Assembly (NCBI RefSeq): GCF_018531375.1
Contig: NZ_JAHBOH010000001.1
Span: 62,001-126,000, forward strand
Reading direction: 5' to 3'
Origin: Cellulomonas fulva
Lineage (GTDB): Bacteria; Actinomycetota; Actinomycetes; Actinomycetales; Cellulomonadaceae
Length of the DNA stretch: 64,000 nucleotides
In this document: positions 18,397 through 27,433 of the stretch, in pieces
Layout of the letters: every line of letters begins with the position of its first letter
Position numbering within the stretch: the stretch's first letter is position 1
Translations under genes and position numbers: made by a program
Notes under the pieces: model-generated
Told to the model about the DNA's origin: nothing
The model's database searches: none
The model's input: only the letters and a program-made list of their open reading frames with translations

Positions 18397-18505
18397 GCCG
18401 GTCGCGCCGGGGTCCTGCGATCCGCCCCCTCGCCGAGCCGGAGGTCCGCAGACCGACCCGGCACGAGGCCGCCCTGGCCTGACCCGACCTCGTCCTGGCG
18501 TCAGC

Positions 18506-19588
18506 TCACGGCTGGGCGGCGCGGAGCTGGACGGGGACGACCGTACCGAGGCCCTGGAGCTCGAGCGCGGCGAGCTCCGCGGTGGTGAAGGAGGGGTCGC
18601 CGGCGAGCGCGGCGGCGGTGAGCTGGTCGGTGAGGACGTGCGACGGCTCCGCGATGTCGGTGAGCCGCGCCGCGAGGTTGACCACGGGCCCGAAGACGTC
18701 GCCGAACCGGGACAGGACCCGGCCCCACACGAAGCCCACGCGCACGGGCGTGACCCCACGCGCACCCTCGGCGATGCCGCCGGCGGCCGTCGCGGAGTCG
18801 ACGTCGAGCTCGCGGCCCAGCGCGTCGGCGAGACCGAGGGCCACGCGCGCACCGGTCGCGGCGTCGTCGGCGACGAAGAGCACGGCGTCGCCGATCGTCT
18901 TGACCACGCGGCCACCGGCCGCGGTCACGACGTCGCGCGCGGCGGCCTCGAAGCGCTGCACGAACTCGGACAGGTCCGTCGACCCCAGGCCGGCGGTGCG
19001 GCGCGTGAACGAGACCATGTCCGCGAAGCCGACGGCCCGCGCGAGGGGCAGCGCGGTGGCGTCCGGGCCGGGGTTGCCGATCTCGCCGAACTCGGCGGCG
19101 TACCGGCCCGCGATCGCGGCGAGCTGGCGGCGGTAGGAGTGCACCAGCTGCGCCTCGAGCACCGGCGCGAGCTCGACCAGCCGGTCCAGCACCAGCAGGC
19201 GCGCGGTCGCGTCGTCGAGCTCGTAGCGCGAGGCCATGTCCTCCACGAGCGCCTCGACCTGCCACAGCGCGAGCCGGTCGGAGGTGTGGCCCAGCGCCCG
19301 GGTCACGGTGATCACGGTCCGCAGGTCGAGCCCGTGCTCCCGCACGAGCGCCGCGGCGCGGTCGACGGCCTCGGCGTCCCGCTCGGTGTAGAAGGGGTCG
19401 TCCGGGTCGCTGTGCGGCAGGCCCATCGTCGCCCAGAAGCCGCGCACCACGTCGACGCCGATGTCGGCCCGCCGCGCGAGGTCGTGGGCGCTGTAGGCGC
19501 GGTGCCCGCCCAGCAGCGCGGCGTCGATCTCCTCGACCGTCGAGGCGAGCAGGTCAGGTTCGTCGGGCACGCCACGAGGGTAGTTCAC
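18506..19588 (-). CDS. Class III adenylate cyclase with Rv1264-like regulatory domain
   Basis: 360 residues. The N-terminal ~165 residues are helical ('[27 protein letters not shown]', '[14 protein letters not shown]') and resemble the autoinhibitory pH-responsive domain of mycobacterial Rv1264. The C-terminal half is a class III cyclase with metal Asp190 and Asp234, adenine-selecting Lys230 and Asp297, and transition-state Asn304 and Arg308 all in place, so it should make cAMP from ATP. No transmembrane segment. The GTG at 19588 overlaps the birA stop by 4 bp, so it is coupled to biotin ligase. An alternative GTG lies six codons downstream. Confidence 0.9.
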   Translation of the reverse strand: MNYPRGVPDEPDLLASTVEEIDAALLGGHRAYSAHDLARRADIGVDVVRGFWATMGLPHSDPDDPFYTERDAEAVDRAAALVREHGLDLRTVITVTRALGHTSDRLALWQVEALVEDMASRYELDDATARLLVLDRLVELAPVLEAQLVHSYRRQLAAIAGRYAAEFGEIGNPGPDATALPLARAVGFADMVSFTRRTAGLGSTDLSEFVQRFEAAARDVVTAAGGRVVKTIGDAVLFVADDAATGARVALGLADALGRELDVDSATAAGGIAEGARGVTPVRVGFVWGRVLSRFGDVFGPVVNLAARLTDIAEPSHVLTDQLTAAALAGDPSFTTAELAALELQGLGTVVPVQLRAAQP

Positions 19589-20451
19589 GCGGTGGCGCGC
19601 ACGTGATGCACGTCACCCGCGAGCACCCGCTGCGTGAGGCCCTCGTCGTCGAGGAGGACCAGCGCGCCGTCGTCGTCGAGGCCCTGGGCGACGCCCTCGA
19701 CCACCGCGTCGCCGGGGAGCGACGCGCGCACCCGGGTGCCGATGGTCGCCACGACGCCCGCGACCTCGGCGTCGAGGCCGGACCCGGCGGCGTCGCCACC
19801 CGCGGCGCGCCACCGCCCCGCGATCTCCTCGAGCGACGTCACGAGCGCGACGAGCAGCCCGAGCCGGTCGACGTGCCGCGCGCCCGCGAGCGCGAGCGAG
19901 CCGGCGCTCGGCACGGGCAGCTCGTCGGCGGACTGCAGCACGTTGAGCCCGATCCCGACGACGACCGCGCTCGGCCGCCCGGACGCGCCGGGCACCACCT
20001 CGGTGAGGATCCCGCCGACCTTCCGGTACGGCCCCCAGCCGTCGACGTCCTCGGCCGCGGGGACCAGCACGTCGTTGGGCCACTTGAGCACGGCGCGCAC
20101 GCCCGCGGTCGCACGGACGGCAGTCACCACCCCGAGGCCGGCGAGCAGCGGGATCCACCCCAGCGACGCGGCCGGCACGTCGGGCCGCACGACGAACGTG
20201 CACGTCACCGAGGTCCCGGGTGGCGTCGACCACGTGCGGTCGCGGCGGCCCTTGCCGGCCTCCTGGTGGTCGGCGACGAGCAGGCTCAGGTCGGGCCACC
20301 CGTCCGGGTCGGCGCGCAGGTCCCGGACCACGTCCGCGTTCGTGGACCCCGCGCGCGGCACCACCTCGACCCGCGCGAGCGGGCCGGCGGGCCGCTGCAG
20401 GAGCTCGCGCACGGTCGCGGCGTCGAGGGCGGGGCGCTCGTCGTCTGCCAT
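19585..20451 (-). CDS. birA: Biotin–[acetyl-CoA-carboxylase] ligase, monofunctional
   Basis: A 288-residue class I biotin protein ligase that activates biotin as biotinyl-AMP and transfers it to the carboxyl-carrier lysine. Motifs: 'GSTN' (36-38), '[19 protein letters not shown]' for biotinyl-AMP, and 'KWPNDV' with Lys123. A ~45-residue SH3-like C-terminal domain follows. There is no N-terminal helix-turn-helix, so it is not a BirA-type repressor. It is divergent from accD and about 8 kb from its likely target, the carrier lysine near 30010. ATG 20451 is preferred; ATG 20460 (three residues longer) is possible. Confidence 0.94.
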   Translation of the reverse strand: MADDERPALDAATVRELLQRPAGPLARVEVVPRAGSTNADVVRDLRADPDGWPDLSLLVADHQEAGKGRRDRTWSTPPGTSVTCTFVVRPDVPAASLGWIPLLAGLGVVTAVRATAGVRAVLKWPNDVLVPAAEDVDGWGPYRKVGGILTEVVPGASGRPSAVVVGIGLNVLQSADELPVPSAGSLALAGARHVDRLGLLVALVTSLEEIAGRWRAAGGDAAGSGLDAEVAGVVATIGTRVRASLPGDAVVEGVAQGLDDDGALVLLDDEGLTQRVLAGDVHHVRATA

Positions 20452-20540
20452 GCGGCCCATCCTGCCCGTTGGAGGTTCCCGACGACGACGCCCGCGCAAA
20501 CCCGTGAGCGCCCTGCACCCGTGTGGAGCCTTCCGACAAC

Positions 20541-20546
20541 TAGCCT
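20541..20546 (+). promoter_or_regulatory. Putative leaderless –10 for accD
   Basis: TAGCCT followed by 7 nt and the GTG at 20554. No Shine-Dalgarno is visible in the spacer. Confidence 0.6.
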
Positions 20547-20553
20547 CGGTCGG

Positions 20554-22149
20554 GTGACCCAGACCGACGCGACCCCCACGCCGCGCACGACGGCCGACAA
20601 GCTCGCCGACCTCGCCGCCCGGACCGACGCGAGCGCCGCCGCCGAGGCGGCCGCCGTCGACAAGCAGCACGCGCGCGGCAAGAAGACCGCCCGCGAGCGC
20701 ATCGACCAGCTGCTGGACCCCGGCTCGTTCACGGAGATCGACGCCCTGGTCCGCCACCGCTCCACCAACTTCGGGCTCGAGAAGAAGCGGGTCCCGGGCG
20801 ACGGCGTCGTCGTCGGGCACGGCACCGTGGACGGCCGCCCGGTCGCGGTCTACTCCCAGGACTTCACGGTCTTCGGCGGCAGCCTGGGCGAGGTCCACGG
20901 GCAGAAGATCACCAAGGTCATGGACCTCGCGCTGCGCACCGGCGTCCCGCTCATCGGGATCAGCGACGGCGGCGGCGCGCGCATCCAGGAGGGCGTCGCC
21001 GGCCTGACGCAGTTCGCCGAGATCTTCCGCCGCAACGTCGCCGCGAGCGGCGTGATCCCGCAGATCAGCCTGATCCTGGGCCCGTCGGCGGGCGGTGCGG
21101 TGTACTCCCCCGCGCTCACCGACTTCATCGTGATGGCCGACGGCACGTCGAACATGTTCATCACCGGTCCGGACGTGATCCGCGCGGTCACGGGCGAGGA
21201 CGTCGGCTTCGAGGAGCTGGGCGGCGCCACCACGCACAACACGCGCTCGGGCGTGGCGCACTACCTGGCGCACGACGAGGACGACGCGATCGACTACGTG
21301 CGCTCGCTGCTGGGCTACCTGCCCCAGAACAACCTGTCCGACCCGCCGCTCTACGCGCACGAGAGCGACCTGGACCGCAGCGACGCGGACCTCGCGCTCG
21401 ACACGCTGGTGCCCGACTCGGACAACCAGCCGTACGACATGCGCACGGTCGTCGAGACCGTGCTCGACGACGGCGTGCTGCTCGAGGTGCAGCCGCTGTA
21501 CGCGGGCAACGTCGTCGTCGGCTTCGGTCACGTCGAGGGCCACCCGGTGGGCGTCGTCGCGAACCAGCCGCAGCAGATGGCGGGCACGCTGGACATCAAC
21601 GCGGCGGAGAAGGCCGCACGGTTCGTGCGCACGTGCGACGCGTTCAACATCCCGGTGCTGACGTTCGTGGACGTGCCGGGCTTCCTGCCGGGGACCGACC
21701 AGGAGTGGAACGGCATCATCCGCCGCGGCGCGAAGCTGATCTTCGCCTACGCCGAGGCCACCGTCCCGCTGGTCACGGTCATCACCCGCAAGGCCTACGG
21801 CGGCGCGTACATCGTGATGGGCTCCAAGCAGCTCGGCGCGGACGTGAACCTCGCGTGGCCCACGGCGCAGATCGCCGTGATGGGCGCGGGCGGCGCGGTC
21901 AACATCCTCCAGCGCGGTGCGCTCAAGAAGGTGTCCGACGAGGGCGGCGACGTCGAGGCCGAGCGGCGGCGGCTGACCACCGAGTACGAGGACGCGATCG
22001 TCAACCCGTGGGACGCCGCGGACCGCGGCTACGTCGACGCCGTGATCGAGCCGTCGGCCACGCGCGCGGAGATCACCAAGGCACTGCGGCTGCTGCGCAC
22101 CAAGCGTGCCGCGCTGCCCGCCAAGAAGCACGGCAACATCCCCCTGTGA
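20554..22149 (+). CDS. Acyl-CoA (acetyl/propionyl-CoA) carboxylase beta subunit
   Basis: A 531-residue carboxyltransferase, the length normal for AccD5/PccB. It moves CO2 from carboxybiotin to acetyl- or propionyl-CoA to form malonyl- or methylmalonyl-CoA. The two crotonase-like halves are evident: '[13 protein letters not shown]' and '[17 protein letters not shown]' in the first, '[13 protein letters not shown]' and '[16 protein letters not shown]' in the second. A GTG start right after a –10 hexamer suggests a leaderless mRNA. It is followed at 14 nt by a His-rich gene and then accE; the alpha subunit is at 28323. Confidence 0.96.
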   Translation: MTQTDATPTPRTTADKLADLAARTDASAAAEAAAVDKQHARGKKTARERIDQLLDPGSFTEIDALVRHRSTNFGLEKKRVPGDGVVVGHGTVDGRPVAVYSQDFTVFGGSLGEVHGQKITKVMDLALRTGVPLIGISDGGGARIQEGVAGLTQFAEIFRRNVAASGVIPQISLILGPSAGGAVYSPALTDFIVMADGTSNMFITGPDVIRAVTGEDVGFEELGGATTHNTRSGVAHYLAHDEDDAIDYVRSLLGYLPQNNLSDPPLYAHESDLDRSDADLALDTLVPDSDNQPYDMRTVVETVLDDGVLLEVQPLYAGNVVVGFGHVEGHPVGVVANQPQQMAGTLDINAAEKAARFVRTCDAFNIPVLTFVDVPGFLPGTDQEWNGIIRRGAKLIFAYAEATVPLVTVITRKAYGGAYIVMGSKQLGADVNLAWPTAQIAVMGAGGAVNILQRGALKKVSDEGGDVEAERRRLTTEYEDAIVNPWDAADRGYVDAVIEPSATRAEITKALRLLRTKRAALPAKKHGNIPL

Positions 22150-22163
22150 CCGAGGACGGACCG

Positions 22164-22760
22164 ATGACGCACGACCACGAGCACGACGACCACGAGCACG
22201 ACCACGAGCACGACCACGACGAGCCGCAGGGCCACGAGCACGACGCGGCGACGCACGGCACCGACCCGCTGCCCGGGGTGGACCCCGCGGACCTGCACGC
22301 GGCGGTCGACGCGCTGGCGGGCGCGCTGCACGAGTACGTGGCGACCGCGGTCGGCGTCCGCGCCGAGTTCGGCGCCGAGGAGGCCGACGAGGACCCGCGG
22401 ATCCTGGCGCTGGAGTCGCGCGTCGGCGGGTTCAACGCCGCGCTGTACGACCTGCTCCACGACCGGCTGGGCATGCACGCCGACCTCGTCGGGATGACGT
22501 GGGACGACGACGGCGACACCGCCGACGACGCCACGGACGAGGCCGGTGAGGTCGACGCCTTCCACGTGGGTCTCGTCGTGTCCCGGACGCCCGCCGCGGG
22601 CGACCGCACGCTGGACTCGGTGCTCGACCTGGTCGAGGCAGGCGCCTCGGACCTCACCCAGACGCTCGTCGAGGCGGGCTTCGAGGTGGTCGAGTGGGGC
22701 GTCTCGCGCGGTGCCGCCGTGGACCTCGGCGAGGACGAGGACGACGAGGACGGCGCGTGA
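22164..22760 (+). CDS. His/Asp-rich protein of unknown function between accD and accE
   Basis: 198 residues. The first ~30 are alternating His, Asp and Glu ('HDHEHDDHEHDHEHDHDE'), a probable Zn/Ni/Co-binding tail like those on metallochaperones. The rest (40-185) looks like an ordinary folded acidic domain containing 'ALHEYVATAVGVRAEFG', 'RVGGFNAALYDLLHDRLG' and 'DSVLDLVEAGASDLTQTLVEAGFEVVEWG', which I do not recognise. CGAGGA precedes the ATG. It is 14 nt from accD and overlaps accE by 4 bp, so it should be made together with the carboxylase. A role in carboxylase assembly or metal handling is speculative. Confidence 0.8.
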   Translation: MTHDHEHDDHEHDHEHDHDEPQGHEHDAATHGTDPLPGVDPADLHAAVDALAGALHEYVATAVGVRAEFGAEEADEDPRILALESRVGGFNAALYDLLHDRLGMHADLVGMTWDDDGDTADDATDEAGEVDAFHVGLVVSRTPAAGDRTLDSVLDLVEAGASDLTQTLVEAGFEVVEWGVSRGAAVDLGEDEDDEDGA

Positions 22761-22972
22761 GCGACGACGCCCACCTCCAGGTGGTCCGCGGCACGCCCGA
22801 CGACGTCGAGCTCGCCGCGCTGGTCGCCGGGATCCTGGCCGCGACGTCGAGCACGCCGGCACCCGACCTCGCCGCGCCCGCGTCCGCGTGGGCGGACCGG
22901 CGGCGCCAGCTGCGGCCGCAGCCCGCGCCGGCGCCGGGTGCGGACGCCTGGCGGTGGAGCCTGCGCGGCTGA
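22757..22972 (+). CDS. Acyl-CoA carboxylase epsilon subunit
   Basis: A 71-residue protein with the actinobacterial AccE pattern: 'LQVVRGTPDDVELAALVAGILA' at the N-terminus, a Pro/Ala-rich linker and a 'W..RRRQLR' segment before a short Trp-containing tail. Epsilon subunits bind the beta hexamer and stimulate its activity with alpha. The GTG start overlaps the preceding stop by 4 bp (GTGA), showing translational coupling. Its stop lies 3 nt from the stop of the convergent membrane-protein gene. Confidence 0.85.
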   Translation: MSDDAHLQVVRGTPDDVELAALVAGILAATSSTPAPDLAAPASAWADRRRQLRPQPAPAPGADAWRWSLRG

Positions 22973-22975
22973 CGC

Positions 22976-24175
22976 CTACGGCACCGTCACCGTCCCGAGG
23001 TGACCCAGCGCGGGGCCGGCGGCCAGGTCGGGGTCCCACGGGGCGAGCGCCATCGAGCCCCACGCCTCGTAGGTGCCCGCGGGCAGCGGGTCCCCGTCGC
23101 ACGTGACCGCGTCGGCGGCGAGCTGACCGCCCTGGCCGACGGCGGGCAGGTCGTACCACCCGCCGAACCGGTCGCCGGGGTCCGCGCCCGAGGTCGCCGA
23201 GTCGCTGACCACCGCGCCGGCGGCGTCCGTGAGCAGGAGCCGCGGGCTGCCGAGGGCACCGGCGGCGCGGGACGCCGGGTCGACGACGTCGAGCTGCTGC
23301 GAGGTCCGGAGCACGTCGAGCGGTGGCGCACCGGCCACGAACTCCTGGTCCACCAGCGAGCCCAGGTCGGCCGTGCCGGTCAGCGCCACGGACCGGTCGG
23401 AGGCCAGGTCGCCGACGGTCCGGCCGCAGTAGCCGGGGACCTCGCCCTGCTCGACCTGGATCGCGGTGCCGCCGCCCAGCAGCAGCGCGGACTCGTCGCC
23501 GCGGGTCACGTCGGCCAGCACCCAGACGGCGAGGTCGCCGTCGAGCGGGCCGGTAGGGCCCTCACCGTCGGACCGTTCGCACGCCTCGAGCGGCACGTCG
23601 GTCCACAGGTACCAGGGCGCCTGCTGGGCCACGCGCGCCGAGTCGCCGTCGACCACGACGTCGTGCCGCGCCACGACGACGCCGTCGCTGGTGACCAGGA
23701 CGGTGACCGCGTCGGCGGTGAGCCTCGCCTTGTCCTCCTCGTCGCTGCCGAGCATGACCGTGGTGTCGAGCGTCGCGCCGGTCGGGGTGGTGGCCGACGC
23801 GTCGACCGGGAGCACCGTGGCGCGTAGCGCGCCCGTCGTCGTGCTCGTCGTGATCGTCGTGCCGTCCGCCTGCGCGCCCGCGGCGACCGCCCAGCCGCAC
23901 GCCCCCGGGGCCGCTCCCGTCTGCGGGGCGACGGAGGTGATCGCGGCGCCCTCCGCGTCGTCGGCGCCCGCGACGGAGTCCGCCGCCCGGTTGCCGCCCT
24001 GGAGCTGGGCGGCGCCGAGCGCGAGCGCCCCGACCGCCCCGACGCCGACCGCCGAGCGCGTCGCGGTACGGGCCGCGCGACGACGGCGCACGCGCCCGGT
24101 GAGCGCGTCGGCGCGCAGCCCGTCCGTCGGCAGCTCGTCGGCCGCCGCGTGCAGCAGGTCTCGCAGGTCGTTCAT
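22976..24175 (-). CDS. Membrane-anchored protein paired with an ECF sigma factor
   Basis: 399 residues. A short cytoplasmic N-terminus ('MNDLRDLLHAAADELPTDGLRADALTGRVRRRR') is followed by one membrane helix near residues 42-60, then ~330 extracytoplasmic residues of Ala/Val/Asp/Thr-rich beta-type sequence with a few cysteines (CGWAV, ACERS, YCGRT). It overlaps the sigma gene stop by 4 bp. This topology fits an anti-sigma or signal-sensing partner, but the N-terminus lacks the zinc-binding HxxxCxxC of classic ZAS anti-sigma factors. I do not recognise the outer domain. Confidence 0.75.
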   Translation of the reverse strand: MNDLRDLLHAAADELPTDGLRADALTGRVRRRRAARTATRSAVGVGAVGALALGAAQLQGGNRAADSVAGADDAEGAAITSVAPQTGAAPGACGWAVAAGAQADGTTITTSTTTGALRATVLPVDASATTPTGATLDTTVMLGSDEEDKARLTADAVTVLVTSDGVVVARHDVVVDGDSARVAQQAPWYLWTDVPLEACERSDGEGPTGPLDGDLAVWVLADVTRGDESALLLGGGTAIQVEQGEVPGYCGRTVGDLASDRSVALTGTADLGSLVDQEFVAGAPPLDVLRTSQQLDVVDPASRAAGALGSPRLLLTDAAGAVVSDSATSGADPGDRFGGWYDLPAVGQGGQLAADAVTCDGDPLPAGTYEAWGSMALAPWDPDLAAGPALGHLGTVTVP

Positions 24176-24708
24176 CGTGCCCTCCCGGGTCCCCCGACGA
24201 CGTGGGTCTCCACGTCGTCCTGCACCGGCCCGAGCGTGCGCTCGAGGGTGCGTGTGCCGTCGCTCAGGTACCGCTTGACCGCGCCGTCGCTCAGCGTGAG
24301 CGCGCGGGCGATCTCCGCGATCGTCAGGTCCTCGTAGAACCGCAGGACCACGCACGCCCGGACCCGCGGAGGCAGGTCCGCGAGCGCCGCGACCACGTCC
24401 GCGCGCTCCTGGACGCCCCGCTCCGGCCCCTCGTGGCTGTCCGACCGCACCAGCAGGTGGCGCACGTCCCGGAACCGCCGCCCACGGCGGGTGCCGTCGA
24501 CGAAGGTCGTGAGGATCGTGCGGCGCACGTAGGACTCCGCGGCGGCCGTCTCGCGCAGCTGCCCCCGCCGGACGAACGTCGCGACGACGGCGTCCTGGAC
24601 CAGGTCCTCGGCGGCGGCGCGGTCGCCGGTGAGGAGGTAGGCGTAGCGCACGAGAGCCGGCCCGCGGTCGCGGACCAGCGTCTCGAGCGTGCGTTCCCAG
24701 TCGGCCAT
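24172..24708 (-). CDS. ECF sigma factor, SigE family of actinobacteria
   Basis: 178 residues with region 2 ('ALVRYAYLLTGDRAAAEDLVQDAVVATFVR') and region 4 ('LADLPPRVRACVVLRFYEDLTIAEIARAL', then 'GAVKRYLSDGTRTL'). It directs RNA polymerase to an unknown regulon. It belongs to the short 'YAYLLTGD' group that usually sits next to a membrane protein gene, as here (4-bp ATGA overlap). GAGGAGACC lies just upstream of the ATG at 24708. The gene is divergent from the DUF885 peptidase at 24855. Confidence 0.92.
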   Translation of the reverse strand: MADWERTLETLVRDRGPALVRYAYLLTGDRAAAEDLVQDAVVATFVRRGQLRETAAAESYVRRTILTTFVDGTRRGRRFRDVRHLLVRSDSHEGPERGVQERADVVAALADLPPRVRACVVLRFYEDLTIAEIARALTLSDGAVKRYLSDGTRTLERTLGPVQDDVETHVVGGPGRAR

Positions 24709-24841
24709 CGGTCTCCTCGTCGTGCGACGCCCCCTGCAGTGTGCGCCGTGTGTCACCGGGACCGTGCCACCCCCTGCGCGGCACGCGCCCGACACGACCA
24801 GGACGACCGGGGAGCACGAAAGGTTGGGGGCTACCCGCGAG

Positions 24842-24847
24842 TAGTGT
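24842..24847 (+). promoter_or_regulatory. Putative leaderless –10 for the DUF885 gene
   Basis: TAGTGT, 7 nt before the ATG at 24855, with no Shine-Dalgarno between. Confidence 0.55.
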
Positions 24848-24854
24848 CGAGCGC

Positions 24855-26555
24855 ATGCGTGAACCCACGGCCGTCGACGCCGTCGCCGAGAAGTACGTCG
24901 CCACCTCCGCCGCCCTGGACCCGGTGGCCGCCACCGAGATGGGGCTGTCCGGGCACGACCACGAGATGACCGACCTGTCGCCCGCCGGGCACGACGCGCG
25001 GGCGGCCGCAGCACGAGCGACGCTGCTCGAGCTCGACGCCGCCGTGGCGGACGGCCGGTCGCCTGACCAGCCCGCCGACGACGTGGACCGGATCACCGTC
25101 GCCGCGATGCGCGAGCGCCTCGGCCTGCAGCTCGAGCTGCACGACGCGGGCGAGCACCTGCGGGACCTCAACAACATCGCCTCGCCCGTCCAGGGGCTGC
25201 GGGACGTCTTCGACATCATGCCGACGGGCGACGTCGAGGCGTGGGAGAACATCGCGGCCCGCCTGAACGCCCTGCCCGGCGCGGTCGACGGGTACGTCGA
25301 GTCGCTGCGCGCGGGTGCCGCGCGCGGGCTCGTCGCGGCCGCTCGGCAGGTGGCCGACGGCGTGGAGCAGGCCGCCGAGCTCGCGGGCGACCAGTCGTTC
25401 TTCACGTCGTTCGTGCAGGGCGAGGCCGCCGCGGCCGCGCTCGACGACTCGGCGTCCTGCGCGCTGGTGCGCGCCGAGCTCGAGCGCGGCGCCGCCGCGG
25501 CGCGGCAGGCGTACGGCCGGCTGACGGAGTTCCTGCGCGACGAGCTCGCCCCGCAGGCCCCTGCCGAGGACGCGGCCGGGCGCGACCGGTACGCGCTCTG
25601 GTCGCGCGCGTTCCTGGGGGCGCGCATCGACCTCGAGGAGACCTACCAGTGGGGGCTCGAGGAGCTCGCGCGCGTGGTCGCCGAGCAGGAGGCCGTCGCC
25701 GCGCAGATCGCCGGACCGGGCGCGACCGTGGAGCAGGCCGTCGCCGCGCTCGACGCCGACCCGGCCCGCACGCTCACGGGCACCGAGGACCTGCGCCGCT
25801 GGATGCAGGAGACGTCCGACTCCGCGATCGCCGCACTGGACGGCACGCACTTCGACATCCCGCCCGAGCTGCACACGCTCGAGTGCCGCATCGCGCCCAC
25901 GCAGAACGGCGGGATCTACTACACCGGCCCGTCGGACGACTTCACGCGGCCGGGCCGCATGTGGTGGTCCGTGCCGCCGGACGTCACGACGTTCAACACC
26001 TGGCGCGAGAAGACGACGGTCTACCACGAGGGCGTCCCGGGGCATCACCTGCAGGTCGGCGCCGCCGTGCACAACCGCGCGTCGCTCAACACCTGGCGGC
26101 GCCTCGCGTGCTGGACGTCGGGTCACGGCGAGGGCTGGGCGCTGTACGCCGAGCGCCTCATGGCGGACCTGGGCTTCCTGGACGACCCGGGCGACCGGCT
26201 CGGCATGCTCGACGGCCAGCGCATGCGGGCCGCGCGCGTCGTGTTCGACATCGGCGTGCACCTGGGCCTGCCCGCACCCGAGCAGTGGGGCGGCGGCCGG
26301 TGGGACGCCGACAAGGCGTTCGCCTTCCTGCTGGCCAACGTCAACATGCCCGAGTCGTTCGTGCGGTTCGAGTGGATGCGCTACCTGGGCTGGCCCGGGC
26401 AGGCGCCGTCCTACAAGGTCGGCCAGCGGCTCTGGGAGCAGACGCGCGACGAGGCCCGCGCGGCTGCCGGTGACGCGTTCGACCTGCGCGCGTTCCACGC
26501 CACGGCGCTGAACCTCGGCTCGCTCCCGCTCGACGTGCTGCGGCTCGCGTTCTGA
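24855..26555 (+). CDS. DUF885-family zinc metallopeptidase-like protein
   Basis: A 566-residue soluble protein with no signal peptide. The DUF885 signature 'YHEGVPGHHLQ' starts at residue 390. His391-Glu392 and His397/398 suggest a modified HExxH zinc site, and 'GHGEGWALYAERL' downstream supplies further Glu and His. Neighbouring motifs ('ECRIAPTQNGGIYYTGP', 'VFDIGVHLG') also fit the family, whose members are probably carboxypeptidases. Cellular substrates are not known. Monocistronic, with a terminator shared with the convergent VKOR gene. Confidence 0.9.
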   Translation: MREPTAVDAVAEKYVATSAALDPVAATEMGLSGHDHEMTDLSPAGHDARAAAARATLLELDAAVADGRSPDQPADDVDRITVAAMRERLGLQLELHDAGEHLRDLNNIASPVQGLRDVFDIMPTGDVEAWENIAARLNALPGAVDGYVESLRAGAARGLVAAARQVADGVEQAAELAGDQSFFTSFVQGEAAAAALDDSASCALVRAELERGAAAARQAYGRLTEFLRDELAPQAPAEDAAGRDRYALWSRAFLGARIDLEETYQWGLEELARVVAEQEAVAAQIAGPGATVEQAVAALDADPARTLTGTEDLRRWMQETSDSAIAALDGTHFDIPPELHTLECRIAPTQNGGIYYTGPSDDFTRPGRMWWSVPPDVTTFNTWREKTTVYHEGVPGHHLQVGAAVHNRASLNTWRRLACWTSGHGEGWALYAERLMADLGFLDDPGDRLGMLDGQRMRAARVVFDIGVHLGLPAPEQWGGGRWDADKAFAFLLANVNMPESFVRFEWMRYLGWPGQAPSYKVGQRLWEQTRDEARAAAGDAFDLRAFHATALNLGSLPLDVLRLAF

Positions 26556-26563
26556 GACCCAGG

Positions 26564-26601
26564 AAGGCCCGGCCCCGCGGATGTCGCGGGTGCCGGGCCT
26601 T
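26564..26601. terminator. Bidirectional terminator between the DUF885 and VKOR genes
   Basis: Outer stem aaggcccggc/gccgggcctt (10 bp) plus an inner cccgcg/cgcggg pairing, 8 nt after the DUF885 stop and 36 nt from the VKOR stop. Symmetric, so it can serve both convergent genes. Confidence 0.85.
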
Positions 26602-26637
26602 CGTCGTCGGGTCGGGCGACGGAGCCGGTCGCTGCGG

Positions 26638-27315
26638 TCAGAGCAGCGTGTACCCGTACCCGAGCCACACCAGGCCGGCCAGGGCGACGAGCACCGCGGC
26701 CGTCACGTACCAGTCGGTCCCCTGCGCGACGAACCGGCGCGCCCACGGGCCCGCGCGTCCCGGCAGGACGATCACGCGGTCGCGGACGTTGAGCCGCGTG
26801 AGCCCCGCCCAGACGAGCGTCGTGGTGACCGTGATGAGCAGGCACCAGGGGCACAGCGCCTTGATGTCCGTGTAGGCCTCGTAGAACAGCCACCACGCGA
26901 ACACGAGGCCCGCCGTGTAGATGACCTGCGCGATCTGCATGAACCAGCGCGGGAAGACGACGCCACCGAGGATCGCCACCGCGACCGTGAGCACGACGGC
27001 CTCCGCCGCGATCCCCACGAACGCGTTGGGGAAGCCCAGGAGCTCGGCCTGCCACGACTTCGCGACCGTGGAGCAGCTGATCTTGCTGTTGAGGTCGCAG
27101 CTCGCGGTGGTCTTGCCGCCGGCGAGCTGCCAGGCCTCGACCGAGAGCACGAACGCCGCGTACAGGCCGATCAGGCCGGAGACGATCATCTCGATCGCGG
27201 TGCGGCGGCGCCACGCGAGCGTCGACGGGCGCAGCAGGTCCGGGTCGGGGTCGACCGGTGCGACGTCGTCCAGGTCGAGGTCGTCGTCGTCCACGACGGC
27301 GTTCCGCTTGCTCAC
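26638..27315 (-). CDS. Vitamin K epoxide reductase (VKOR) family membrane protein
   Basis: A 225-residue integral membrane protein with four or five helices after an acidic ~30-residue cytoplasmic tail. Cys155-P-W-Cys158 is the redox-active CxxC facing quinone. The loop pair Cys73/Cys81 ('CDLNSKISC') passes electrons from a DsbA-like partner. In actinobacteria VKOR reoxidises the periplasmic thiol oxidase and so drives disulfide formation in exported proteins. GTG start with AGGGAGG upstream. No DsbA-like gene is adjacent, so the partner must be elsewhere. Confidence 0.94.
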   Translation of the reverse strand: MSKRNAVVDDDDLDLDDVAPVDPDPDLLRPSTLAWRRRTAIEMIVSGLIGLYAAFVLSVEAWQLAGGKTTASCDLNSKISCSTVAKSWQAELLGFPNAFVGIAAEAVVLTVAVAILGGVVFPRWFMQIAQVIYTAGLVFAWWLFYEAYTDIKALCPWCLLITVTTTLVWAGLTRLNVRDRVIVLPGRAGPWARRFVAQGTDWYVTAAVLVALAGLVWLGYGYTLL

Positions 27316-27420
27316 GTGCCCTCCCTGAGGCCTCCTGCGACGAGCTGCGCGCGACGCGCGAGCGCCATTGTGCCCCGCCCGGCTGTGCGCAGGGCCAGAC
27401 GATCGTCCCGCCGGCACGGT

Positions 27421-27426
27421 TAGGCT
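27421..27426 (+). promoter_or_regulatory. Putative leaderless –10 for maf
   Basis: TAGGCT, 7 nt before the GTG at 27434; the spacer is C-rich with no Shine-Dalgarno. Confidence 0.6.
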
Positions 27427-27433
27427 CCCCCGC

